Below are positions 42,067 to 51,654 of a stretch of DNA of 64,000 nucleotides, piece by piece. The notes beneath the pieces are model-generated. The model made no database searches, was not told the DNA's origin, and worked only from the letters and a program-made list of their open reading frames with translations. Each line of letters opens with the position of its first letter. Positions within the stretch are counted from its first letter, which is position 1. The position numbers were made by a program, and so were the translations under genes. Origin of the DNA: Eukaryota sp. TZLM1-RC (lineage: Eukaryota > Metamonada: BaSk clade); assembly GCA_040285825.1 (NCBI GenBank), contig JAUPSS010000007.1, forward strand, positions 2,516,689 through 2,580,688, given 5' to 3'.

Positions 42067-43665
42067 ATGACGGTTTCAGAGATTATGTATACGCTTAATG
42101 CTGTCAAAATGAACGATCAAGTATGGCGATTGTGTATTTAACCTTGAGAAACTAGATGCGCTTAGAAACTGGGTTCAATCTCCCGTATCACAACGCCTTG
42201 CTGCTCAAGATGTTACAATATTGTTATCTGCGTTCAATTCTGCAAAAGTGAAACTTGAAGCCTTGCAGATGATCGCTAACCTGATTGATAATCTCACAGT
42301 TGATGATGCTACGATTATTATCAAGTCAATGAGCTTTCTGGTATCTCAACGTACTTCAAATTGATCATAGGGTCAGAAATATCCCGCTCTCGAACTTTTA
42401 ATTCCCAAAGTTATGGGAGGTAAGATGGACTTAGAGCCTCTAGTAAATGAGTGCTTCCAGCAGGAACCAGATCGCAACAAGGCTCGTTCAATTATTCTCA
42501 AGGTTCACAATCAAACCGCTGGCCAATATCAGCAAGCACAACAATCAATGCCTGGTCCACAACAGTTTGTTGGCCAGCAGCAAGGTCAATATCAACAAAT
42601 GCCTACCCAGTCACAACCTACGGACTTGACAGACATTCTTTATACCTTAAACGCCACCAACGGGAAGAACAATGTTTGTGATATCTCTCTTACTCATCTA
42701 AGAAAATGGACGCTTTGCGTAATTGGGCTCAATCTCCATCTGCAGGTCGTGTAGGTTCTCAAGATGTCCCTCTTCTTATTGCTAAGTTCGGAATGGATGA
42801 CAGTAAGTTAGAGGGATTCGGATTAATTGAGCACCTCATTGCCAATGATTTGACGGTAGATGATGCTGTTGTTGTTCTGAAAGCTTTTTCCTTCAATGCA
42901 TCACGATTTAAGGTTCTTCGTTCGCTTGTTCCAAAAATTGTTGCTTCAAAACTCGAATTGGAACCTTTAGTAACTGAACTTTTCAAGACAGAACCTGAAC
43001 AAAACAAGGCTCGTAGTATCATTCTGGAAGCACATAATCAACACACTGGCCAATATCATCAAGCACAACAATCAATGCCTGGTTATCAACAGTTTGCCGG
43101 CCAACAGCAAGGTCAATATCATCAACAAGTACCGAATCAAGGTCAGCAAATGCAACAACCAATCCCTGGACAGGGACCTCAAATGCAACAACAAATACCC
43201 AATCAAGGTCAGCAAATGCAACAACCAATCCCTGGACAGGGACCTCAAATGCAACAACAACATGCTATGTTCTCTCCAATGCATCAACAACAAATACCCA
43301 ATCAAGGTCAGCAAATGCAACAACCAATCCCTGGACAGGGACCTCCAATGCATCAACAACAAATACCCAATCAAGGTCAGCAAATGCAACAACCAATCCC
43401 TGGACAGGGACCTCCAATGCATCAACAACAAATACCCAATCAAGGTCAGCAAATGCAACAACCAATCCCTGGACAGGGACCTCCAATGCATCAACAACAA
43501 ATACCCAATCAAGGTCAGCAAATGCAACAACCAATCCCTGGACAGGGACCTCAAATGCATCAACAACATGCTATGTTTTCTCCGATGCAACCAACACATG
43601 GCCAATACCCTGACCAAACCCAGCCTAAGAAGGAGAAGAAGGGGTTTTTCCGAAGAAATAAGTAG
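42067..43665 (+). CDS. Two-domain DUF4476-like protein with Q/P/M-rich repeat tail
   Basis: Four exons, 42067-42120, 42149-42340, 42371-42673 and 42703-43665, give 503 aa. The three introns are 28, 30 and 29 nt, all in phase 0. Each repeat unit starts ...DILYTLNA / EIMYTLNA, then (K)LDALRNW / KMDALRNW, DNLTVDDATIIIKSMSF / LTVDDAVVVLKAFSF, LELEPLV and NKARSIIL. That pattern resembles DUF4476 domains, in which a short helical repeat is linked to low-complexity sequence. The two domains are about 60% alike, so this is an internal duplication. The C-terminus has 69-bp repeats encoding PNQGQQMQQPIPGQGP and ends in a basic segment (KKEKKGFFRRNK). Function unknown; scaffold or phase-separating behaviour is a guess. 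Confidence 0.75.
42121..42148 (+). other. Ultra-short intron 1 (28 nt)
   Basis: GTATGG...TTTAACCTTGAG. Its removal avoids an in-frame TAA and joins MNDQ to KLDALRNW, the same junction as intron 3 in the duplicated domain. Confidence 0.85.
42341..42370 (+). other. Ultra-short intron 2 (30 nt)
   Basis: GTATCT...CATAG. It contains in-frame TGA and TAG. Removing it joins KSMSFL to GQKYPALELLIPKV, which aligns with KAFSFNASRFKVLRSLVPKI in domain 2. Domain 2 has no intron here. Confidence 0.85.
42674..42702 (+). other. Ultra-short intron 3 (29 nt)
   Basis: GTTTGT...CATCTAAG. It joins NGKNN to KMDALRNW at the position equivalent to intron 1, so the intron was copied with the domain. Confidence 0.8.
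43188..43570 (+). repeat. 69-bp coding tandem repeats
   Basis: Near-identical 69-bp units (ATACCCAATCAAGGTCAGCA ...) occur at about 43293, 43362, 43431 and 43500, with a shorter variant upstream. They encode a 23-residue Q/P/M-rich unit. Near identity points to recent expansion. Confidence 0.9.
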
Positions 43666-46534
43666 AATTATATTTTTGTAAGTGTATTGTAAATATATTC
43701 TATTCCTTAGTTCTATTGAGGCTGAATCAACATCATGAGAGCTTTATCAACAACTGGTTTGCTGACAATTCAAAACGTATAATGTGTCCTATATTGTCTT
43801 ATTATTGAATTTTCAAGTTGATTAGAAAATTTAGAAACTCTGGTTTCGCAACAATTTCAATACAATTGAAAAATTCGCAAGATCTGACAAATTTTCACTA
43901 GTAATACATTGTCGTTAAACTCCAGTATTGTCCAATAGTTTCTAGATGATCGAAGCATGAAACATATAAAATACGTTTTACCAATAAACAACAACTTTTC
44001 TTTTCAACAATCAACTTGAAAAATTGAGCTTTTAACACTTTTAAGTCACCGCCAATAAAGTCAATATTATTCTACTCCATCTGACATCCGTAAACGACAT
44101 TCTCTGGCTGAAAGGAACTCATGCGAGCGTTTGAGAGCTTGAAATGATAATTCTGTACAACTGGTCTTCATTCTACACTTTGGAATGAGTAAACTTTTCA
44201 TCAATAAGATGCAGCTATCAGTAACTATTCATCTTGTTGAATCTTCAAAGGATATGATTCAACCAAATAATCTAAACTTGATGATAACAATTCAAGACTC
44301 TGATAATTCGTCTGTTTAATGTGTGTCTTTTATCTAAATATTGTTTACTCAGTAATGTTAATTCTCAAATCAAGCATTCCCAAATTTGAATGTTGATTTA
44401 TCTGTATTTCTTGAAATTGATGAGATCGTGTCTTAACTCAGTGACAACCGACGGAAACTTTACTCAATGATTTGTGCGATGAAATGAATCACAGAAAACG
44501 TCATAATTAGTCTGGAAACAAAGGAAGTTTTTTTAAAATAGTACTAATGAAGTAAAAAAGTTAACAAGTATATTAAAAACTGAATCATGTCTCAACTTAG
44601 ATCTATAGTATGTTTCAGGAATTTAAAAACATGGACAACTGCATAAAATGCGAAAAAGTAGAGCTGCCACAGACTAACATTGTGAACACACAGGTAACAA
44701 TAGTTTAGATCCATCTGTCAATTTCCCAAAATTATCCATCAATAAAGGTTATCAGCAGTAGGTAATGCACTCAAGGAAAAATTATTACAGTTGATGATTC
44801 TAGCAAGGTGGATCAATCAACACGGACAACCAATGATGATCAGCGTTCATATTTTCCGAGTTTAATGGGGCATTGTTTATTCAAGATTGTACATTGCACT
44901 CCATGAATGTATGGATTCTTCTTTGAATTTCTTCAATTTCAATTTGGAAATAATTGCTTTGAGACTTGGAGTATTTGTCAATTTATTTGTTTCTTCAACC
45001 GATAAAGAATACTATTCCTATTTTTAAAAGGACTAAAGTTATGTTTCCAAATAGGTCTTGTGTGGTTTATTATTTCTAATAAACTTCCCAAGTTAGGAAC
45101 GAAAGAATTTTACAAAACATGGTATTGTTGTATATGACACAGTGCACATTCTTGATCTCAGAGCACGAGAAACGTCAAATCATTACATGTCGATAATGAA
45201 TGATAAATGGCTAATGGATAATGGATAATGAGAAAATGAAAGCGAAAGGCTTGTGACGAAGGTAATCTAACAGATCATGTCGCTCAATAAACAACTCAGC
45301 ATAAGGTGAAAACTGTGCACCACACTATTCTAGCTAGCGGATAGTCATGTGGATTAGCAATCAAAGATGAGGAACAACCCAAGAAAAAAATGTCATGTTT
45401 GAGGAAAAATGTCTTTTGGGCGAAATGGGAACCATTGTGGAGATAAAATGACAACAACAATTTGTGAGTCACGTTCTTAATGTTGGTTCAAAATGTTGAT
45501 GCTGATAACGCAAATAGTGCCTCATATTTCTCAACCTTTTGTGAATTGTGAATTCGTATTGTTTAGACATCAGAGATATAAATATTATCAATCTTAGTTC
45601 AACGTTGTACAAATAGCAGAAGTAGAAACTTTCTGTGACCAGTGGAGCGATTCATAAACAGAATTCAGTTCATTGTAACTATGTTTAAATTGCCTGAAAT
45701 AATCCTTGATTAATAGTTGAGGAAGAGATTTTAAATCTGGAGATTCTGGAAAATGAGCACATTCATAAGGCTACTGAAACACAAGGCAAGTTTGAAACAG
45801 AGAGGGAAAGAGGAAGGGAGAAATGTTGAGAAAGCTGAATGGGAAGAGGACAAGAGGTAAAGAAAGGAGAAGGAAACTGCAAAAAAATAGAGTTTAGACG
45901 GAGTGACAACGACCAGAACAGCTAGAGGGTAAATCGAACTGATGTTGATGACCACTAATAGAGATACTGTGGATAGGCATTTGATACCATTGTGGAAATA
46001 ACCAATCAATTTGAAATTCCAATCAGCATGCCAGAAATCGTGTCAGACAGCGAGATTATCCTTACTCTTCCCATTCTTCTAACATTATGCAGCGAAACGA
46101 GAAAAAGGATAACGAGTTTACGGACCCGGTTCCCTCCTCCATCAACCTGTTCTTCACAGAACAGCAGAGTACTTACTCCCGAATTCCTCAGCCGGGAACA
46201 GTCACCCTGCTTCACAGGAATAAACGGAAGGTCAGAGTTTCGATTTTCTATCGGATTCGTCGTTCTGATCCTTCCGTAAGGGTAGAGTATTGCACTTTTT
46301 TCAGTCATCATGTGAGTCATGATATTGTTGCTGAATCAGCCATGGTGCTAATCATTTTAGATGCGGGATGTTTCTTTTGTTTGTGTTTTGTTTTGAATTG
46401 TTATCATGACGTTTTTGACGCTGAAAATGACCAATACACTAGCCCAAATCACGAAGTTCAAACCGCCTGAGCAATTTGACTTTTGGTCTATTATTCTCGA
46501 TTTAAACCAACCAATGTTCAAACAGAAGAGCTGA
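43666..46534. other. Long stretch without a recognised gene
   Basis: About 2.9 kb, AT-rich. A plus-strand open stretch at 46087-46470 is uncharacterised and may be part of the mobile element that carries the Fanzor relic. No RNA gene or clear repeat was seen between 43.7 and 46.0 kb. Confidence 0.4.
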
Positions 46535-47581
46535 AAATTCAACAACATTATCCACACAGATGAATTTAATATTGCAGTAGAATTTGTTCATCAGGATTTA
46601 CAAGGTCAGAAATGTAAGCCAGACAACAAGGCCAGTATTTCTGATTTAAATATTGATGATGTCGATGTTGATGCTTTTCAAGACAAACGAATTGTTGTTT
46701 GTGATCCTGAAAAACGTGATTTATTGTATTTTGGGAGTAAAAAAACGGATCAAGAATTAGCCATGGTGCCTGAACATGAAACTGAACAGCAAAGAAATAG
46801 TCCGGTGATGAATCAAGACAAGAAGTACAATTGGTTGAGAATGACTCAGATGTCCTGGTCTTTGAAAAGTAGAATGAATGAAAAACAGAAACGATGGGCG
46901 ACAAAATATAGTGAGGTAGATTACGACAGGAACCAAATGATAGAGTCTAACGAAATGACAATTGAAAATGCAAATACCGAATTGTCCGCGTTTGCTGCTA
47001 ATTCAGCAACTTTAATAGACTTTTCCAACTTTGTGGTTGCCAAACTTCGGCAAGTTTTTTTGACAATTGACTTTTACAGTCTTGACTTGTGGAACATTCA
47101 TAAAATGCAAGCTTTTATTCACAAGCAAAAGACTGAAAGTTGGTTGTTAAAAAGCCTTGTTCAGCAGTTTGGCAATCGAAAAGACACTTTAATACTGATG
47201 AATGATTATGGTAAAAAAGGTACCAAGAATTTTAAACATCAGAGACCTACCAGAAAAATTGGATGAATTCAATTTCTGAAAAGAAATGGATTTGAAGTAT
47301 TGATGATTAATGAAGCGTTCACTTCAGCAAAATGTCCTGTTTGTTTTGAAAAGGTTGCTACGTTTTTGACAATAACAAATTCCAGATTCTATAGAAAAGA
47401 AAAGACTCCAGTTACTACATGTCACGGTTTATTAGCTTGTAATAGTGAGATTTGCAAATTCAGCAACAAAGGCTCAACAAAGATTTTCAATAGAAATAAG
47501 CTGGCTTGTCTGAATATGGTTGCAATTGCTGAAGCCAGAATGAGTGGTAATGAAAGGCCTCAGTATCTGTGTACTAGATAG
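46535..47581 (+). pseudogene. Fanzor (eukaryotic TnpB-like RNA-guided nuclease family) relic, C-terminal half
   Basis: A single plus-strand frame broken only by one TGA at 47264-47266. RuvC-I: IVVCDPEKRDLLYFGSKK near 46690-46735. A linker helix region resembles Fanzor (HKMQAFIHKQKTESWLLKSL, then ILMNDYGKKG...RPTRK). Next is INEAFTSAKCPVC (47303-47345), matching the family's NE-x-x-TSK-C-x-x-C segment, which carries the relocated catalytic Glu. Then come HGLLACNSEIC and RuvC-III FNRNKLACLNMVAIAEA...GNERPQYL. Typical RuvC-III has NRD, so the last catalytic Asp is Asn here. There is no N-terminal half or initiating ATG. This is a transposon-borne nuclease, now inactive by both stop and substitution. 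It lies directly upstream of the RAD51-like gene. Confidence 0.75.
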
Positions 47582-47620
47582 TTTTTGTAATTATTCCACA
47601 CGAAAATAGATCGTGTACTT

Positions 47621-48466
47621 ATGGGAATTTCCCATTGCCATTGCCATTGTAGAGTTGTATCACAACATTATAACACTGCGTTTATAAGGGGAACTTTTTT
47701 ATCGATGATCTCTCTGCAACAGTATCACAACTCTTTGTCCAGCTCACAATTTCGGATCACATCAGGTTGTCTAAAGCTTGATGAACTGCTTCTTGGAGGG
47801 TTTCCATCTGGTCTCATAACAGAGTTGTTTGGAGCTAGTAGCACAGGTAAGTCACAGTTTCTACACACTCTTTGTGTAACCTGTCAATTACGACGTTCCA
47901 AAGGTGGGGGTGCTGGAAAGTGTATATTTATTGATACAGAAGGAACGTTTAGACCAGAGAGACTAATACCAATATGCGAAAGATTCAATGTATCATCCGA
48001 CATTGTGTTAGACAATATCGTTTATGCACGTGCTTACAACATTGACCATCAGCTTTCTCTCCTAGAAAGCACTATTTCGTTATTAAAAGACGATACTATA
48101 TCGCTGCTTGTTATAGATTCCATCTCTGCTCTTTATAGGAGCTGTCTAGCAGATGGAACCAATATTGTAGAAAGACAACGACATTTGGGACTGTTATTAA
48201 AACGTCTTACTGAGATCGCCACTCAGTCCAACATTGCCGTTGTTTATTCTAACCAAATTTTGTCTAGCATCACGACTTCTAGTATTGAAGATACAGAAAG
48301 AGTAGTTCATTTTGGAGGACATGTACTAGCTCATGCAAGCAATCTCAGGCTTTTTCTATCCCGTTCTAGTTCTGGACAGCGACAAGTTAGTGTATTTCAA
48401 GCATCGTTTTGCCCAGAAACAACTGTACCTTTTCAGTTAAATGAAGCAGGAATTATGGACACATAA
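47621..48466 (+). CDS. RAD51/DMC1-family recombinase, short form
   Basis: 281 aa from ATG 47621, or 253 aa from ATG 47705; homology begins at FRITSGCLKLDELL, so either start is possible. ATPase core: Walker A GASSTGKS, FIDTEGTFRPERL, VLDNIVYARAYNIDHQ, Walker B LLVIDSIS, and VVYSNQI before loop L2, then GGHVLAHASNLRLFL. The sequence is closest to RAD51/DMC1 but is about 60-85 residues shorter, because the N-terminal helix-hairpin-helix domain and polymerisation linker are missing. The usual GEFRTGKT Walker context is altered. It may be a RAD51 paralogue acting in homologous recombination rather than the main recombinase. Confidence 0.85.
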   Translation: MGISHCHCHCRVVSQHYNTAFIRGTFLSMISLQQYHNSLSSSQFRITSGCLKLDELLLGGFPSGLITELFGASSTGKSQFLHTLCVTCQLRRSKGGGAGKCIFIDTEGTFRPERLIPICERFNVSSDIVLDNIVYARAYNIDHQLSLLESTISLLKDDTISLLVIDSISALYRSCLADGTNIVERQRHLGLLLKRLTEIATQSNIAVVYSNQILSSITTSSIEDTERVVHFGGHVLAHASNLRLFLSRSSSGQRQVSVFQASFCPETTVPFQLNEAGIMDT

Positions 48467-48655
48467 TTATCAATTAAATTTAAGGTTCAATCTTTTTTTA
48501 TTTAATCTAAAAATTTTCTATTTTTGATAAATGAGGGAAATCTGAAAACATAGAAACTTATGTAACAAGATAAACTAACAAATGTACTCCAGCTAATGAA
48601 CCATTGTTATGAAAGCACATAGTGGTGGCCTGGACAAATTATGGATAAGTTCAAC

Positions 48656-48895
48656 TTAGTGATTTGGACACGAGGGCTGATCTTTTCCTTTGAATTCCCA
48701 TGCAGGTTGATAAACACAGCAACACTTAGATGTCTTAGACTTACCCTCAGGCTTAGCGGCAGCAACGGGATCTAACTTGACTCTTAGTTTAGACCGTGAT
48801 GACTTGAGTTTCAAAGTACCAACTATGGTGGATGATGAGGAATGTGGTGGAGTTGATGGAGTAGATGTACTATTGTGCGTGTGCTGTGAAGACAT
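48656..48895 (-). CDS. Small protein resembling PP1 inhibitor-3 (PPP1R11/YPI1 family)
   Basis: 79 aa from ATG 48895. A Ser/Thr/Pro N-terminus is followed by GTLKLKSSRSKLRVKLDP and then SKCCCVYQPAWEF. Inhibitor-3 proteins have an N-terminal L-x-L motif, a KVRW-type PP1-binding stretch and a diagnostic SSK-x-CC-I-Y motif; this protein has the order and the CCCVY motif, though the KVRW equivalent is KLRV. It would bind the PP1 catalytic subunit. The family is intrinsically disordered and usually 100-160 aa, so this is a short member. It is convergent with the RAD51-like gene. Confidence 0.6.
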   Translation of the reverse strand: MSSQHTHNSTSTPSTPPHSSSSTIVGTLKLKSSRSKLRVKLDPVAAAKPEGKSKTSKCCCVYQPAWEFKGKDQPSCPNH

Positions 48896-48899
48896 ATGT

Positions 48900-49454
48900 T
48901 AATTGCACAAAATAATCCAAGTCTATTTAAGGTGACGTAGAGGAAATGAATCAGATTTTGGATAAACAAGAACTTTCGTTTGTCACCGGAGTTGGGTTAC
49001 TTTTGTACAACTCTAAATTATACTTTTGTATACATATAGGATAGCAATTACTGCATACTCCCCATACATCTGAGGTAGGGTACGTTGAAGCATAGCTGAC
49101 ATCATACGACAACCAGGGACGCCATTAAGTGCTCTCAAAGGCTTTGGTCTATCCATCAAAAGGACATCGATCGATCTCTAACACAGATAAGAGATTTCTC
49201 TAAGATTTTAATTCATTTAAGGCATTGTGTTAAGAAGCTTCAAATAACTTTCAGTAATTTTTGAAGACTTGGACTTTGAACCAGGTCTTGACATGACCAA
49301 AAAAATTTGCTGGATGTTTGTGATAGTTATGGCTGTCTTTTGTTAGCAAGTACAACATACAATTTTCATAAACTTGGTCACTTGATGTCTCATGAAGCTA
49401 AAATTAATGGAATTTTCAAACCATAATTTATGGCCCCAGCATCATCACCCAAGC
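48900..49454. other. Spacer upstream of tRNA-Leu
   Basis: No gene recognised. Around 49200-49440 there are faint traces of a plus-strand non-LTR C-terminal region, too decayed to delimit. Confidence 0.35.
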
Positions 49455-49534
49455 GGCAACGTGGCCGAGTGGTCTAAGGCGCTGTCTTAAGGCGGCAGTG
49501 GGAAACCGCGTGGGTTCGAGTCCCACCGTTGTCA
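49455..49534 (+). tRNA. tRNA-Leu (anticodon AAG)
   Basis: 80 nt folding as a class II tRNA. The acceptor GGCAACG pairs with CGTTGTC, discriminator A at 49534. D-arm GCC...GGC. Anticodon stem CTGTC/GGCAG with loop TTAAGGC (anticodon AAG). A long variable arm follows, then T-arm GTGGG-TTCGAGT-CCCAC. Internal A box (TGGCCGAGTGGTC) and B box (GGTTCGAGTCC) are intact. A T-run follows at 49536-49540 as Pol III terminator. No intron. Confidence 0.96.
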
Positions 49535-49541
49535 ATTTTTC
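49535..49541 (+). terminator. RNA polymerase III T-run after tRNA-Leu
   Basis: ATTTTTC immediately after the discriminator base, a normal Pol III termination signal. Confidence 0.75.
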
Positions 49542-49760
49542 CCATTTTCCTTGATTCAAGGAATTTTTTGATCTTTACTTTGGTGTAAAGATCAGGTTAA
49601 GTTTTTTTGTCATGAATCATGTGTTCAATAAACTCCATTACATAAGCCTTCATTTTCAAATAGATTAAATAAATTTCGCGTATTTAGCAATTTTGTATTT
49701 TTTTTAAAAACATTTAATTTATTTTTAAAACTGAAATAATTATTGAGATAAAAAACCCAT

Positions 49761-49949
49761 CTAGAATTCAATATCCTCCAAACAAGCGTCACTATTACTA
49801 AACCTACTCACAGCATTACGTTCATATTCTACACCAATAGCTAAAAGTGCCTTTGAAATCATTGTTGGAATAGACTTGACAATGCAGAAAACAATTCCAT
49901 TTAACCAGAAAGTGGAGTTCATTGTTTTACCAGACCTATTCAGTAACAC
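49761..49949 (-). pseudogene. Non-LTR retrotransposon tail
   Basis: The last 60 or so codons (FWLNGIVFCIVKSIPTMISKALL ... LEDIEF, stop) match the shared C-terminal ending of the group B elements. Confidence 0.75.
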
Positions 49950-50029
49950 TCAATTAATTGATCAAAAAAAGTTTGTTTTATTGAAATATTTCAATAATTT
50001 ATTCCAACGAAATACTAGACAACATTATT

Positions 50030-50340
50030 AATATTTGAAATCTTCATACCCCAAATCGGCCAGACAGATTTGAATGTGAGTTTTTCCTTTATAAAAACGA
50101 CCAAAAGATAATAAAGCAGAAGATGATAAGGGGACATCACCTTTAAAAATTCAAAATGCATTTTGTTGGAAATTCTTCCTGTACGTTGTTTCGCAATTTC
50201 ATCAAAATTATCCAAGAACGCTAAAGCAAGTGGTCCAAGCGAGCCATGAAGAGAGAATGCAAATGGACAAAGGGAATAATGAGTATGAAGAGCAACTTTG
50301 CTGTTTTTATCAATTGTGGTTTTTCCGGCTAAGGTCCCTA
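50030..50340 (-). pseudogene. Non-LTR retrotransposon tail, second copy
   Basis: The minus strand shows SLGPLALAFLDNFDEIAKQRTGR and a frameshifted ending. It matches the plus-strand copy at 51.2-51.37 kb (FLDDFVETVKQRTGRVFGK). Confidence 0.65.
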
Positions 50341-50639
50341 TATTTTGACTAAGCCAAATATAAATAAATTTTTACACACATCAGTTGATCTCACATCAGT
50401 GATGATGATCGTCCCTTCAACACAATAAAGCATTAAACCACCTCTGCTTCGTCCAAAACAGTTAAAACTATCTTCATCAACCAAAACGAGAGAGTAATGG
50501 TTCTAAATAGAAAACAATTCTCTGTGACAAAATGCTCTTGTTTGCCCCTTGGAATCAGGAGTAAATGTTTTCCCGACAATGTTCAGAAAATACCTTCAAG
50601 AACGCTCGTTGATTTGAGGTATTGTGTTAACAAATTGCA

Positions 50640-51368
50640 AAGAAAAACTAACAATGATTTTTGAAGGCTTGGATTTCAATGTTCGTCTAGGCTCGACCAA
50701 AAAAGATATTCCCATTTTCCCAAATTTTGTGTAAGATGCCTAAAACAGTTCCTCTTTGTGTGTCATTACTCAAATTCCTCAAATTCATAATCTTCTGTTA
50801 GATGATTCCGAATTTTCTTGTACAGTGCGCCTTCTTTGTTGTATTTGGCCTGACAACGTGCCTCATAAATTTTATTTGTTAATAAGGATCAAAAATTACT
50901 CCAAATCATCTATTCCATTGTAAACATTTTATTACGTTTCGATCAAAAGTTCATGATACAGTAGGAAATCAACTCTATTGTATGTCAAAATCACATAGAA
51001 TCGTTTGGTTGATGAAGATACTTTGAATTCTTTTGGTCGAAATAGAGGTGATTTAATGCTTGAAGGTCTTGAAGGTACTACCATTATTACAGATGTGAGA
51101 TCCACTGATGTCTGTAATGATTCCATTTGCAGTTTCCCTTCATAGCTCTTTTGGACCTCTTGCTTTATCTTTCTTGGATGATTTTGTTGAAACTGTGAAA
51201 CAACGTACAGGAAGAGTTTTTGGCAAAACAGAATTTTAATTTCAATTTTCAAAGGTGTTGTTCCCTTATTATCTTCAGCTTTGTTATCTGTTGCACGCTT
51301 TTATGAAGGAAAAACTTCCAGTCAATTCTTCTTGGCTGATATGGGTTATGAAGATATAGAATTTTAAA
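50640..51368 (+). pseudogene. Non-LTR retrotransposon C-terminal region, degenerate
   Basis: Plus-strand fragments in order: a KVHDTVGNQLYCMSKSHRI-like segment near 50950-51000, an RRGDLML...VEGTTIITDV-like segment near 51035-51110, and FLDDFVETVKQRTGRVFGK near 51175-51230. The end GYEDIEF-stop is at 51345-51366. Many frameshifts. Confidence 0.65.
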
Positions 51369-51654
51369 TTTATCGTATAGCTTTTTATTCAAATAAATAA
51401 ACGATTAAGAAAAAAAATCTCTGTGACAATGACATACAATCACAGATAAGTCCGCTTTCTTCCGACCCTTTTTCAGTTACCTTTCGGAAAATTACCATAA
51501 ATTTTAAGAAAAGAATATGGGATGTAACACCGCTATGGAAATTTATCCTGCTCAAAGATTAAAAATTAATGTCATTAAAGTCAAAATTTTGGCCTGCTGT
51601 CATGAAAAAGGAAAAAATTGTTCGTAAGTTTTAAAAGAAAGTTATGATTCCGCT

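Noticed and set aside
43072-43617. Long antisense ORF and CRISPR-like spacing of 69-bp repeats
   Set aside because: The repeats are in-frame coding repeats of the sense gene; there are no unique spacers, and the antisense ORF is a shadow of the repeat.
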